Below, piece by piece: positions 47,135 through 58,468 of a stretch of 64,000 nucleotides of DNA. The stretch spans positions 13,878,453-13,942,452 of the forward strand of contig OZ034978.1 of the NCBI GenBank assembly GCA_964030785.1, read 5' to 3'. Each line of letters begins with the position of its first letter. The first letter of the stretch is position 1. The DNA is from Siderastrea siderea. Its lineage: Eukaryota; Cnidaria; Anthozoa; Scleractinia; Rhizangiidae. The notes beneath the pieces are model-generated. The model ran no database searches and had not been told where the DNA came from. It saw only the letters and a program-made list of their open reading frames with translations. Both the position numbers and the translations under genes were made by a program.

Positions 47135-47712
47135 CAACAGAGAGTAATTTCATGAATGTGATTTAATTATAATGGTCGCGTGAGAAGAACATTCAAACGC
47201 GAGCGAAAGACGGCTGCTGGAAAAACGTGCATCACCTTTCCACGAGACAAGCCTGCCTTCGCGCGTGTTCGCGTGTTCTCCTCGTTCGTTTCCTGGAAAG
47301 AGGGACGCTCGTAGTCTGTTTTGATGGTAAATTTACTCTGACCTACATAGTTAATGTGGTAGTGGACTTGCTTCGACCAGTGGTCTCCAATGCTTGATTG
47401 TACAGCCCATCAAAACTAATCTTGGATTTTACGTTTAGAAAAGGTTTTTTTAAATTAAAATGATTAAATGTCCGGTCAAACTAATAAAAACCGTGAACGG
47501 TGGAAGTATGTTGATTATATTTTGACCAAACACATCCGAGATCTTGGAACCCCGAAAAACGAATTGTTACCTATCAGTCACAGAACAACTCTATTTAACA
47601 TTAGTCACTTTTAAGGACGGTGCCTCTTAATTTAGTTACTTTTGCACAGGATATGACTATGGGGAAAAACAGATTTTAGCAACGGTTACTGGAATCTAAA
47701 AAGAAAAACGTG

Positions 47713-47838
47713 GGTAACCACGCATTTCTTAGAGATAATTAAGCAACCATAATTCTAAAAAAGCTTTAAAATACAAAAATGTATGGCACTTTCTTTCCAA
47801 ATTTAAGCTCAATTATCTCTCAAATGCGTGGTTATCCC
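47713..47838. mobile_element. Hairpin MITE with GGTAACCACG ends (copy 2) and adjoining dispersed repeat
   Basis: GGGTAACCACGCATTTCTTA and, inverted, GGATAACCACGCATTTGAG close a 126-bp hairpin that matches 13626-13740 in opposite orientation. A copy of the CTAAGATCTGC dispersed repeat follows at 47848-47925. Confidence 0.8.
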
Positions 47839-48591
47839 TGATTTCCTTTTTGGATTTTGATAGCTCTTTCTAAGATCTGCTTTTTTACTTAGTCATAAAC
47901 GTGCAAACGGTACCTTTGTATTAGCTAGTAGGTAAATTCCTTAAGAAACTTGAATAGAATGTAACTTTTCGGGCCCGGAACTAAATTTTGAAATCAAAAA
48001 CTATAGAATGCTGGTGTAGCTGTTAGCCCACAAACCAGCTCGACTTATTTCGTCAACTTATAATTTCACTGCTTTGCTTTATTAAACACCAACAAAATTT
48101 GGACCTTTCTGAGAATAGCTTTCCTGGCCAGAAAAGTTGTCGGGACTTTCGAGAAACGGCCACACCCGAAATGCGCAGAACGTAATTGGAGGCACCGTCC
48201 TTGAGGCGTTTTTAAAATTCAGGTCGAGTTGACACTGACCCTGAAACAGTGCAATCTGACTATGAAGAACCGGGCGCGAGGCTCCTGGGTCTGCATGCTA
48301 CATCAGAACTCTGGTGCTCTGCATCAGAGTCTCACGCGCCTTTTATTAGATACTTATATCTGAGGGTTTCTTTCTGTCAACATGCACATTTCGTTTGTTT
48401 ATCAGACTTACCGGAAATTCTACAGATCGAGTTTTTGACTTGTCCTCTGCCTTTTGTCCTCCTATTTCTTCTAGCTCGTTTTCTCCCTTGGCAGACATGC
48501 TCCTCTTTGGAACTAGCAAGTCGGTCTGAGTATTCTTGTCAACCTTTCAATAGAGTCAAATTATGTAACGAGTAAATTTGTGGGCTTGTAA

Positions 48592-49201
48592 TGCATCAGT
48601 CAATTCCAGCAGTGCCGATCCTTCTTCTCTCCTTGCCTCCCTCCCCCGACGCCTCCCCCTCCCCCACCCCTTCTGAGCATAACAGCCTCTCCCCAGTCCT
48701 CACCTCAACTAGTTCCGCTCGCTCGTTTTCTCGCGATTTGCTTGCCCGCTTCACAATCAACGAAAAGGGACTGCTAGTATTCTAAAAAACTGGCAAATAT
48801 GCTCCAGGGGAAAGGGTGGGGTGGGGGGCTAATGAAGGACCTGTTAAAATGTCGCACGGTACAGTGTCAACTTCTCCGTTTCCAGACTAACTGATTAACA
48901 CACTACCGAAAGTTTATTCAGACCAAAGGCATAGAACATCATTGTTTCTCAATATGATTTCTGTCTCTTTTCGTTTTGTGGTTTCTGCCATCTGATTTAT
49001 GCCTCCCCCCCCCCCCCCTCCAGCCACGTTAGTTGTAACTTTATCGTCATTGCTGGCAAATTTTGCACTTAAACGAAGCCACAGTTCTTTCAACGCAAAA
49101 TTATGAGACAGTCAATACAGATGCCTCAAAAGGACGGACAAGTGGAAAATGCTCCATTAACGCTTGGGTGTGGATGGGCACTGCTGTAATTTATAGATGT
49201 A
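48592..49201. mobile_element. Harbinger-type MITE, TGCATCAGTCAATTCCAGC ends (copy 1)
   Basis: Left TGCATCAGTCAATTCCAGCA and right, inverted, TACATCTATAAATTACAGCA are similar, and both sides are flanked by TAA (48589-48591, 49202-49204), the 3-bp TWA target typical of PIF/Harbinger elements. The same ends with the same TAA are at 59200-60092. No transposase. Confidence 0.7.
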
Positions 49202-49272
49202 TAACGATAAAAGATGTATGTGAAATGGTAAGAGATATATTTCTGTAAATAGTTTGAACCCAGGAGTTATAT

Positions 49273-49588
49273 CATGTGCTATTCGAGGCGGCTTTTCGCT
49301 TAATTAAACAGACACATCAGAAATATATCTCATAATTCGGTAAATTGTGATCGTCCGGGTGAGTGTAGTCCTGAGAAGGACCGTTTGAGCTGACATTGAC
49401 TGACGATTCACAGTTCACTTGACTCTGATGATGACTTCCGCTCAGGTTGTCGAAACGTCAGTCAATGTCACCTCAAACAGTCCTTCTCAGGGCTACACTC
49501 ACCCGGACGATCACAATTTACCGAATTATGAGATATATTTCTGATGTGTCTGTTTAATTAAGCACTAAGCCGCCTCGAATAGCACATG
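49273..49588. mobile_element. Foldback element with a hammerhead-like core, probably Penelope-derived
   Basis: Arms of about 133 bp (49273-49405 and 49456-49588), nearly perfectly complementary, surround a 50-nt loop. Shared pieces are TGTGCTATTCGAGGCGGC, CAGACACATCAGAAATATAT and CGTCCGGGTGAGTGTAG. The loop and right arm hold the hammerhead-like motif. Penelope-like elements are known to carry such motifs in their terminal repeats. Confidence 0.8.
49419..49465 (+). ncRNA. Hammerhead ribozyme-like motif
   Basis: In order: stem I 5' strand TTGACT (49419-49424), conserved box CTGATGA (49425-49431), stem II region 49432-49451, box GAAAC (49452-49456), GTC cleavage triplet (49457-49459), and stem I 3' strand AGTCAA (49460-49465), an exact complement of the first. 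Stem III would be minimal, as in Penelope and retrozyme hammerheads. Stem II is imperfect, with one extra U next to the core, so activity is uncertain. Confidence 0.6.
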
Positions 49589-49726
49589 CTACCGGACAAT
49601 TAATGAAATTATAATTAAAATTTGTTGTTGTTAAAGAGCCCAAACGTTTGAACGACGTTTAAAACCAAGTCTTACCCCGAAGGGCCATTTCTAATATGTT
49701 GTTTTTTTTCTTTACTGGATATTGTC

Positions 49727-49905
49727 AGATCTCGACTTTTATAACTCGAGATCTTGACTCGTGACGCCAGAACTTGCCTTATAACGCGAGATCTCGGCTT
49801 ATAACACGAGATCTCTACTTATAACGCGAGATCTCGACTTATAACGCAAGATCTCCAATTATAACACGAGATCTCGACTTAAAAGGCGAGATCACGACCT
49901 CTAAG
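49727..49905 (+). repeat. 20-bp satellite GAGATCTCGACTTATAACGC (array 1)
   Basis: About nine units with a period of 20 bp. The unit holds the palindrome CGAGATCTCG. The same unit forms a second array at 60125-60430. Confidence 0.9.
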
Positions 49906-50102
49906 AGCTCAGGTTACAAGGCAAGTTGTGTGGCTCGAAGCCCTTGTACAGGAGCGATAATGCGCAGTCCGCTTAAACTGTAACGCCCGTGAAAGCGGTG
50001 GTTTGATAATGGCCTTATTTGTACTTAAGTTGGCCACTATATGAAAGCCTTTACGAAGCCAACCAGATTGTCAGTAGTATGAAATAAACTTATATAGCCA
50101 CC

Positions 50103-50645
50103 CGGAGGTAGCCGTTATCCCAATGACTTGACGGAAACTTTTACGAAATAACTACATAAAGGATGATAACTGTGTATACAATAGTTTCAAAAACAATCTT
50201 AAGCCCTATAGGTTCGTGTGAGCCCTTATAAATCTGTAAAAACTGAAATATTCCACCTATATGAAATACACGAAGGGTCCAAGAGTGGTTCTTCTGTTGC
50301 TCCGTTGCTACAAGGCACTTAGAGACAGAACTGAGAAACATTGAGAATAAAGCTTATTACTGAAATCACAAAAACGCGCTGTAAAAGCGCGTTCTACGCA
50401 AGCCTTATCAGCAAAACCAGCTGTTTAAAACCTGAGGCGGTGTGTATATAAATACCCCATTTTTTAATAGGCGCTTTTTCTTCGAGTAAGCCCCCCAACA
50501 GAATGGCAAACTTTAAAATGTCTCCTTAAAAAGAAGCCAGAAACCAATGCATCACTACACTGACCCAAAAGTAGCCGTTAAGTCAAGGGTCAACATTAAT
50601 GTTGCGGCCTAAAAGTAACTGTTACGTCATTGGGATAATGGGCAG
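50103..50645. mobile_element. Possible MITE with TTATCCCAATGAC ends
   Basis: GTAGCCGTTATCCCAATGAC at the left and, inverted, CTGCCCATTATCCCAATGAC at the right. A further piece, GTAGCCGTTAAGTCAAGGG, lies near 50571. Interior shows no gene. End match is short, so moderate support. Confidence 0.45.
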
Positions 50646-50799
50646 TAAATGTTGCGTGCGCTTCCTGGGTATTATGGAATGAAGCCCGAGCTTTTTCGAT
50701 CACAACTTGATTGTTACATACAGCTAACACTGCAAGCTTTTGTATGTAATTGAAAGAGAGAGAGAGAGAGAGAGCGTTTTAAAGACTAAAGGAGAGAAT

Positions 50800-51084
50800 A
50801 TGAAGAGTGCGATTATCAAAAACTTCGTGGTCAACGAAAAAGTGCGTTATGAAAAGGATAGTGCAACCAAGAGATTTCAACAAGAACTTTGTGAGTTGCA
50901 GAATCGAGTCAAAACATTTAACGAGCAACTGGCTCGTACGAAAGAAGTGTTTCAAGAAACAGAAGAGGAAATCCAACGATTTCAGTCCAGGGCTGACCGA
51001 CGCTGTGAAATAATTAAAATGGAATCAGCAAAAGAGAGAATGATTTTATCGAAACTTGCAGAGTTGGAAGAAATGACCTTCTAG
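50800..51084 (+). CDS. Short coiled-coil protein, hypothetical or pseudogene
   Basis: 94 residues from the first true ATG (50800). The sequence is charged and helical (KRFQQELCELQNRVKTF, QETEEEIQRFQSRADR) with heptad-like spacing, so a coiled coil is likely. No family recognised. The same frame stays open after the stop at 51082-51084 for about 60 more coding-looking codons (RLNDNRDASSSYEDVKKDE and on), up to the MITE at 51256. That pattern suggests an old gene or retrocopy broken by a stop and by the MITE, or a 3' UTR. There are no visible introns. Confidence 0.4.
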   Translation: MKSAIIKNFVVNEKVRYEKDSATKRFQQELCELQNRVKTFNEQLARTKEVFQETEEEIQRFQSRADRRCEIIKMESAKERMILSKLAELEEMTF

Positions 51085-51255
51085 AGACTTAATGACAACC
51101 GTGATGCATCATCGTCCTATGAAGATGTCAAGAAAGATGAGAGCATGCCTGAAGCTACAAGAAATGCGGCGAGATATTCAACGGCACACAGAATTGCGCG
51201 ATATGTAAAGATCATCTGCGTGATGTTTCTGGATTCGGTAGCAGCCTATTCACTC

Positions 51256-51650
51256 TTTAAAGGGACACTGTCACCGGGATTTTTACGTTTTGGGGTGAAA
51301 AATGTGCTGAAATTTAAATTAAATACTTTTTTCACGTACACAGAATACTCCTAGAACGTCAAGGAAAGGAAATCAAATGGTTTTCTCAAAGGAAGAGCAA
51401 ACCATAGTCAGTTACTAGCGATTTTTCCACGAAACAACGGGAAAACTTGAAAACATCAACCTGATGTTTTCAAGTTGCAACCATATCCATCCTAGCGATC
51501 CGCAGCAAAACACACTCAATTATAGTCTCAGAGAACTGGTAGAGTAATTTTAAACGAAATTCAACCGTTGTTTTTGGATTTCCGCTGATTAGAATATGTC
51601 CTTTTGCTTTTCAAAGTTATTTAGATATTGGTGACAGTGTCCCTTTTAAA
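51256..51650. mobile_element. MITE with AAAGGGACACTGTCACC ends
   Basis: TTTAAAGGGACACTGTCACC at the left and GGTGACAGTGTCCCTTTTAA at the right are inverted copies; an inner hairpin (AACTTGAAAACATCA / TGATGTTTTCAAGTT) sits near 51445-51478. It interrupts the open frame that follows the coiled-coil ORF. Confidence 0.85.
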
Positions 51651-51729
51651 TTACAAGACCATTCCTTTTCTGAATTCGAAATGTGACAGTAAAGCACCAC
51701 GGACGGCAGACGAAGCAAAGCGATAGAAA

Positions 51730-51894
51730 ATGTCCCGTCCTTATCTTTCGTTGAGAAATGATCTGTTCACAATGGCTAGCGGCTATTCAAAACTCCGGCA
51801 GTTCGCTTGTGTTGAGACAATCAGAAACAGCCACATAGGACTTGTGACTGATCTAAAAGAGATAGAAGCTGATCGAAGAGACGATATAGCCTAA
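51730..51894 (+). CDS. Small hypothetical ORF (54 aa)
   Basis: ATG to TAA, ending ETIRNSHIGLVTDLKEIEAD then RRDDIA. The composition is protein-like (acidic/basic alternation, helical), and it lies just past the MITE on the same strand as the coiled-coil ORF. It may be the continuation of the same broken gene. No homologue recognised; could be chance. Confidence 0.25.
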   Translation: MSRPYLSLRNDLFTMASGYSKLRQFACVETIRNSHIGLVTDLKEIEADRRDDIA

Positions 51895-52261
51895 AAACAC
51901 TTTTCAGGAGTATTGTAAAGGATTCCTGTTTTAAACATAAGTTGCTTTTAGTAAGCATTTGACGAGAAGTATTAAGATAAACTTATGTCCACGTTTTCGC
52001 TGTTAGTAACATGTCTCTCAACTAGAATAAAGAGTAAAACTAACATTGGAAGCTAATTGGCCGCCTAAATTACGCCAAAGTTATGAAGACACTCCTGTGT
52101 GCGTGATTTATTTGTAAAACCGTAAAAGCAATAGACCCTTCCATGTTTTTTTTCAACTTTTGACAAGGACCAGTTAGCGAAAATTTATCGACACTGCTAG
52201 AAAGAGCGCCCTAAAATTAGACAACTTGCCGAGATTGAGAATGATATGTCAGAAAAGAGCG

Positions 52262-52414
52262 AAGATATAACTCCGCAAAGTCGAGAATTTTACAGACGTT
52301 TGTACGGTGGGGAACACAAACTGCCCCCCACCATAAGAACGACTGTAAAATTTTGCGACTTTGGGGAGCCATATCTTTGTTAGGTAACGCAGACTGTAAA
52401 ACGTTTTACAGTCT
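52262..52414. repeat. Hairpin MITE plus 24-bp perfect palindrome
   Basis: Arms AAGATATAACTCCGCAAAGT (52262 on) and, inverted, AAGATATGGCTCCCCAAAGT (to 52378) enclose CGGTGGGG / CCCCACC. Directly after, 52391-52414 is an exact 24-bp palindrome whose centre is AAAACGTTTT. Confidence 0.75.
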
Positions 52415-53027
52415 TCGCAGCCACTATCGTTACGGCTTAACTGACAGACGACCAAAAACATTGCGAACATTGCAGCTATCTTACTCGGACCTAGTGATTA
52501 AACTGATGAACTCCGAAGGTATTTATCTTAATTTACGATTGACGAATTATATTTCATTATTGAATAATTTGCGTGACAGTATCCTGTCATCTAAGAATGA
52601 TGTCACTTGATTATCTGTTATTAATATCATAATTATTTCTCTTTCTTGTTGTTCTTGTTTTAACGTACCTTTTGCAATACTGTAAATAATTATAGTCATG
52701 CAAATAAAGGTTATTGTTATGTTACAGTTTACAAAGCATAATCACACAAGACAAGTGAGTCTCAGGGTTCTTAAATTTTTCGATATTTTCTTAACCCTTT
52801 ATTGTCCTCATGATGAATCCATCAAAATGAATAAAGATCATTATTTCTTATTCGCATACAATACCGCCAGCTACGCACGCTAGTATACCCTCGATTGAAA
52901 AAACGTTGTCGTATGATAAGTATAAATCATAAAATGTGAGACCTACGGGATTTCTGGGAAGTGTTCATTCAATGACTGCATTTGCGTAATTAGCGAGTGA
53001 TTGTTTTCACATATTACTGCAAAACGC

Positions 53028-53049
53028 GACTGTGCAATAATTACCTGGA
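53028..53049 (+). repeat. 22-bp perfect inverted repeat outside the transposon, left copy
   Basis: GACTGTGCAATAATTACCTG then GA; the exact complement is at 58447-58468. They lie 95 bp and about 617 bp outside the TAGTCCGG ends. They may be ends of an older element that the 4.7-kb transposon entered, or two independent copies of one repeat. Confidence 0.75.
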
Positions 53050-53143
53050 GGGAGGGTTGGGAAAATGGGTAAAATACGGCTCAAAATTAAGTCGCACCCC
53101 TCTCTCACTAAGAAAAAATTAACTTTAACCTCCCCTCACCTAC

Positions 53144-56100
53144 TAGTCCGGGAGCTAGAGGCTAAAAAATGACGCTTCGCTCAACCCAGAGTACTGAAAA
53201 GGTTTGGCGACGGATTTCAATAGATTGAACCCTCCTCTTTTTCGCTAGCTACGTAGTTTGTGGTTTCCAATTGTGGTATACGTTTTGAGTTACAGAGATG
53301 TTCTTGTGAGTCGGTAGGAGTCAAACAGGGCTCATCATCAGAACGAGGCTGAAAATTGGGACTCAATATCTCCAGAAAACACTGTTCAATAAAAAAGAGA
53401 TACCCAGATATCTCATAGGACCCTGTGAAAGTCAATCTTGACAAAAGCATCCCTGCTTTGCAAAAAATCACATGATATTTACCATCGCCTTATGTGACGT
53501 GTCATAAGGTCTTTGCTCATCGTCCAATAGGAAATATATGAACTAAAACGTTTTGCTAACGAAAATCTGCAAAACGTTTGCTGCGTTAGTGTTCTCTCTC
53601 CAGATAAAAAAGGAGTCGAATTTTTTAATTGATCACCTCTCGGAGTTGAAAACTTAAAAATAAAAGCTGTCAATCATGCATTTTTATGGAGCCTCGCTTT
53701 CATGCGGGACAAAGATGACCAGTTGTGGGATGGAATTAACAGAGACAAAAGGAGCCACAGTACCAGTGTTGTCAAAGGCATTTGGCCCTGAATGGCAACC
53801 CAAAGTCTTCGGTAACCACTCCAACAGACAGATCAATTGAAGCAGGTGGAAACTTTCATGAAATTCACGAATGTCCTTCCCGAGGGAAATGGCAAAAATG
53901 TCAAAATTCACACGGCAAGAGCCCGAGGAAGCTGATCAACTAAGCCAATCTATTCCAAGTCAGGGCTGGTTTTAATGCCTTGGTGTTTCTTGAAGCTCCA
54001 TGTTCCTTTGTTGTAGGTTACTGCCCAATGCTAATGGGCTCATCAACAGAACTCAACACTATTTGCACCGCGCTCAAAACGGCACAGAAAATGTGTGAAA
54101 ACATTCACCAGAAGGACGCGGCTATCACGTATGATCTGGCCATGTATGCAAAATCAAAGCATTTCAATGGTATCTATGCGATAAGTTTAAGGATACAGTG
54201 ATCTTCTGTGGGTTCCGCATTGCTCTAATTTTCTTAGCCCTTCTTGGAAAGAAGTATAAAAACTCGGGATTAGAGGTTCTTTTCATCGAATCTAGTGTCT
54301 GCGGGGCAGGCACAACGACGGCTGTGATGGATGAAAAGTCGTACAATCGTGCAGTATGGGGTCACAAGCTTGTAATGGAGGCCTTCTTTCGCTTAATGTG
54401 GCAATCGTTCTTGGCTAGCTGGCCATGGATGATTTGAACTAGAAGAGAAATTGAAAAGGGTAAGGTTGCCCAAAAGCGTAATGCTTCCAACCGTGCATTG
54501 GAAAACAGCAAAAAAAAAAACCCTACACCGTAGAAGACTTAAAATCCGAAATGAAGATATTTTTGGCCATGTTCAGTACTTTTAGAGAAAAGTCTGATTG
54601 CAAGTCTAACTTTTTCGCCTTTTGGAACGAGTACATTATTATTATGGGTAATGATACTTCTGCAGTTTACCAAAGCGAAAAGGGTAGGTAACTGGTCCTT
54701 ACACCCTAGAGCGACATCTGAGATGATCCTTATTTTTTCGCGATGGACCGACGCAACTATGCAAGGTGGCTTCCAGTTTACCTTACGGACATGACTGCCC
54801 TTAGTTCCAAACATTCTCTCATTTATGTGGAATTTACGGACAGAAATCATTCTGTGAGCCGTTCAAACCATCCATCTTAGAAAGGTTCTACTGACATGGG
54901 CTTGGAACAAATCCGTAAATCGTGATTCGAAATCTGAACGCTGTATCATTGGAATCAGTCAGAATCCACAAGTAGTGCATCGGTCCAGTGGTCTTTAACC
55001 AGCCACGAACATGCTGCCATAACCACAGCCTTTAAAGAGATGTGTTGCCCAAGTGAAGATAATTAAAACAGCGCACACAAAGAGGGGATATCCAACAAAT
55101 CCATTTTCGGAAGACGCCGACCAACTTTTAAACATTGCAACTGGCTTTGTCTTGCCAACTGACATCGCCAAGTGCTTGGTGAAAACACAACAGCGGTACG
55201 TGTTCAGATGCGTCAGTTCATTCGGAAACGTTTGAATTCCAATGAGATCAGTTTCTGGGAGCCACTTCCAAGCCTCAAAATTCAAACATTCGACTTGGCA
55301 GTGTTGCCGTCCAAGCAGCGATGAGAAAATGTTCCCGATGAGTGGAGACAGAGATTTGTTTGATCGTCTCTTGTTGGCAGCTAAAGTGCAAAATGTAGAC
55401 ATCAAAGAAGCTCAAAGTTACGAGTTTGCCTTCCTTCCTATCTCCCTTGCGCACCCTGATGGATCTTTACGTAAGACTACCAATAGAAGTCTTGGAACCA
55501 AAACTTCCGATACGGCCAGTAATGCCAGTTGTACACTTAAGTGATGGCACTAACTCAATCGACAATATCTTCCAGAGCAACAATATTTGGGGCCCTTACC
55601 AAAAACTACTTCGAAGCTGTCACCTCTCCACTTAAAGAACGTGATTACCATAGGGTGGAAATTGGCTTTGATCAATGTTGGCCAGCATCTATCAAGATTG
55701 CAGAGTGAAAGAAAAAAGGAAAGGGAAATGCCTTGGAAATTCCTATTAATGGTCCATTTACACCAGTTCCTAAGCAGTGGAGGAAATATATTTCCAACTC
55801 AAGAAACAAGACTTATCTCGTCTCCTTCCTATCAGAATTCTGTCGTAAGACCGCCATGGAGCAACTTTCCTTAAGACGAGAACCTTGTTATTGGTTGCAG
55901 ATTTAGAAATGGGAAGCTTGCGGTGTCTATGCAAAGGGGAAGGCAAAATCAGTGAGACCATTACACGCAGACCACTAGGAAACCGACACAAGGCCCCTTT
56001 TACATGCCAAACATGCTACAAAGGATTTGGCGAGAGTTGAAATTCAATCACCTGACAATGATGTGCTCGTCTTCAGTGTTTCACACTGCAAAGAAATTGG

Positions 56101-57830
56101 CTGTAGAGAGCTGTGGTTCCGGACTGGATTCAAAGACCGACTACGATACATTCCAGTGCACAAAATTGCTGCACGACGTGGTACACAGCTAGCTGTGTAA
56201 GATATTTCCTACCTTTCACGCACTGAAAGGATGCAAGTCTACGTGCTCATTTTCTGGAATTGGAAAGCGAAATGCTTGGAAAGCTTTAAGCAAAGACACA
56301 ACACACCAAGAAAGCTTAACACAGCTCAGCCAAACGTCATATTAAAACGAAAGAACGGCAAATGAAACAGAGGCTTATATCTGTACCCTGTTTCCCTCCT
56401 CAAAGAAGGCAGTTTGTACGTACTGCGAATGAGCTACGTTATGCCAGAAACAGAGCAGTTAGTCCCTACCACCAAACTCAGACAGTCTCCACCCTCACAT
56501 TGGTAGCCACTCAATACTTGCCATCACCTGTCGGGCATGGATCGAAAAGCAGTGACGACCAACTTTACCCAGTGCTAGTGACTAAAGAGCCAGCTCCTCG
56601 CGGAACTAACTAGTTGTCGTTGTGATAAATCGCAATGTAGAGGTAACTGCTCCTGCAAAAATCCTGGACTCGCATGCACTGAGTCCTGCTTCAGTATGGG
56701 GGATGACGAATGCCAAAATCCAAACGGGATGACTGTTTTAACAAGTGACTCAGAGGAGTCAGATTCGGAATAAACATATTAGTCCTAATATTTGTATATT
56801 TTAATGAAACTTATTTTTTCAGGAATTTGTTGTATGCACATGGACATCTAGAAATTGCGTTGCCTATTTGACTGCAAACGTTCTAGGTGTCTTGAAGATT
56901 TCTTTGACAAAACGTTTTGTCAGTATTAAAATATGCAAGGAATTTTATTGCTGAACCACCTGTATCAAAAAGTGTGACAAGTTATACTTTAAATACAGTA
57001 TTACACTATGATTTACTATTTGTGCCTTCGTATCTGAAATATTTTGCCGTTATGGCGTCCACATTATTAGCTGAATAGGGTACAAGTTATCACAAAATCT
57101 TGCGTGGGAGGAGTCAAATTTTTGTTTTTAATTCGGAACTATTCTTTCTCTGCAGAATATGTAAAAGGCCAATTGTCAATTTTTAACTGAAGATACTTTT
57201 AACATTGACAATAAATTTGATTTAGGAATTTTCTGGAGAGCAAACTGCATCAAACATGCTTCTATCTTCACGCTTTCTTTTAGCATGAAATCGAGGCTCC
57301 AGCAAAAGATGCTTGTTTAACAGCCAGGACTAACATTTTTATTTCAGCAAGCGATGCATTTTAAAACCTGCTTTGTTTGGTTTATAAAGCCTACGTTAAA
57401 GTGGAAAAGCTTTTCAGATTTTCACATGAGGAAAAAAATTTTACTTCATGTTCGACAATGAGCGACGGTGTTGTGACACGTCATATAAGATGAGGGCATA
57501 TATCACTTATTTTTCAAATAGCTTTGGTATTTTTCTCAAAATCAACTCCAGAGAGTCTTATGAGATAGGTGATGATATTTGTTTTCTTATTATAGATGTT
57601 TCCTGGAAATATTGATTCCCAATCTTCAGCCTCGTTTTGATGTTGAGCTTTGTTTGACTTGTGCCGACTCACAAAAACATCGCTATAACTCAAAACGTAT
57701 ACCACAAATTGAAACCAAAAACTGCCTAGCGAAAAAGAAGAGGGTTCAATCTATCGAAATCTGTCGCCAAACCTTTTCAGTACTCTGGGTTGAGCGAAGC
57801 GTCATTTTTTAGCCTCTAGCTCCCGGACTA
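53144..57830. mobile_element. 4.7-kb DNA transposon with very long terminal inverted repeats
   Basis: The left arm starts TAGTCCGGGAGCTAGAGGC at 53144; the right arm is its complement ending at 57830. The arms stay alignable for about 550 bp (to 53705 on the left, TGGAGCCTCGCTTTCATGC, and from 57283 on the right), with more drift inward. TAC lies on both outer sides (53141-53143, 57831-57833), a possible 3-bp target duplication. The interior holds the broken gene at 53930-56773. No standard transposase superfamily could be assigned by eye. Confidence 0.85.
53930..56773 (+). pseudogene. Decayed transposon-internal gene, unrecognised protein with Cys-rich C-terminus
   Basis: Pieces of one protein appear in order but in shifting frames with stops. 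They include YCPMLMGSSTELNTICTALK (54018 on), FLALLGKKYKNSGLEVLFIE, YFFAMDRRNYARWLPVYLTD (54730 on), NIATGFVLPTDIA (55130), DLFDRLLLAAKV (55354), ELWFRTGFKDRLRYIPVHKI (56110) and, at the end, a fully open cysteine cluster from 56612 (SCRCDKSQCRGNCSC, then ACTESC) with an acidic serine-rich tail to the stop at 56771-56773. The cysteine run resembles a CXC/tesmin-type DNA-binding motif. It looks like a single long protein of 800 or more residues, most likely needed by the element. No function assigned; at least five frame breaks. Confidence 0.6.
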
Positions 57831-58446
57831 TACTGATAATATTAAGGTCAACCCCCCCCCCCCCCCCACTTCCTCCCACCATTGGTTCCCTCACACCTAA
57901 TTTACGTGTCGAATGTCTTCCTCAGGCACAAAAAGTACTTCAAATGACTTTTCAAATGACTTTGCTAAACAATCAAACTGTTTATATTTACATAGTTTAA
58001 TTTATGGCCGATTAATTCAACAGTTGGGTTTTCCATTCCCTTTAATTATAAGACCGTGTAGGCTATTCTACATTGGCAGCTTTCTTTTTCATTGAATAAA
58101 ATCATAGTGCAACTTAATTTTACAGGGTCCCTGTTTCTTTCAAGCCTTGTGCCAATAAAGTAGCACTGTTTTTATTTATAACAGAAGCATTCCTTTCCTA
58201 CTGCATGACAGATAGGGAAATATTAAATGATCAGCCAGTTCAGAGATCAAAACACCTGGAGTTGATATTTTCCCAGTTTAATTCCAGTGTAAGCAAGTAT
58301 AAATATTTAAACTCTAATAGCTCTTCTACCACTTTTCCAGTTTGTGAAAAAAAGTGAAAAAAGTAATGCCTCCCCCCTGTATTTATTCAATTTTACATCC
58401 AGCCCCTCTCTTGAGTTGTGATTTTCCCCTATGCCCCCCCCCCCAT

Positions 58447-58468
58447 TCCAGGTAATTATTGCACAGTC
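58447..58468 (-). repeat. 22-bp perfect inverted repeat, right copy
   Basis: Complement of 53028-53049 over all 22 bases. It follows a short C run and a region (57870-58440) without a recognised gene. Confidence 0.75.

Noticed and set aside
47135..47137. Start of the TPR-CHAT protein at 47137
   Set aside because: The codon is TTG and forms part of a TTGCAG acceptor-like sequence; a stop lies a few codons upstream and no ATG occurs for about 260 codons downstream, so this is an exon border, not a start.
49727..49905. CRISPR-like direct repeats
   Set aside because: Period equals unit length with no spacers; a 20-bp satellite.
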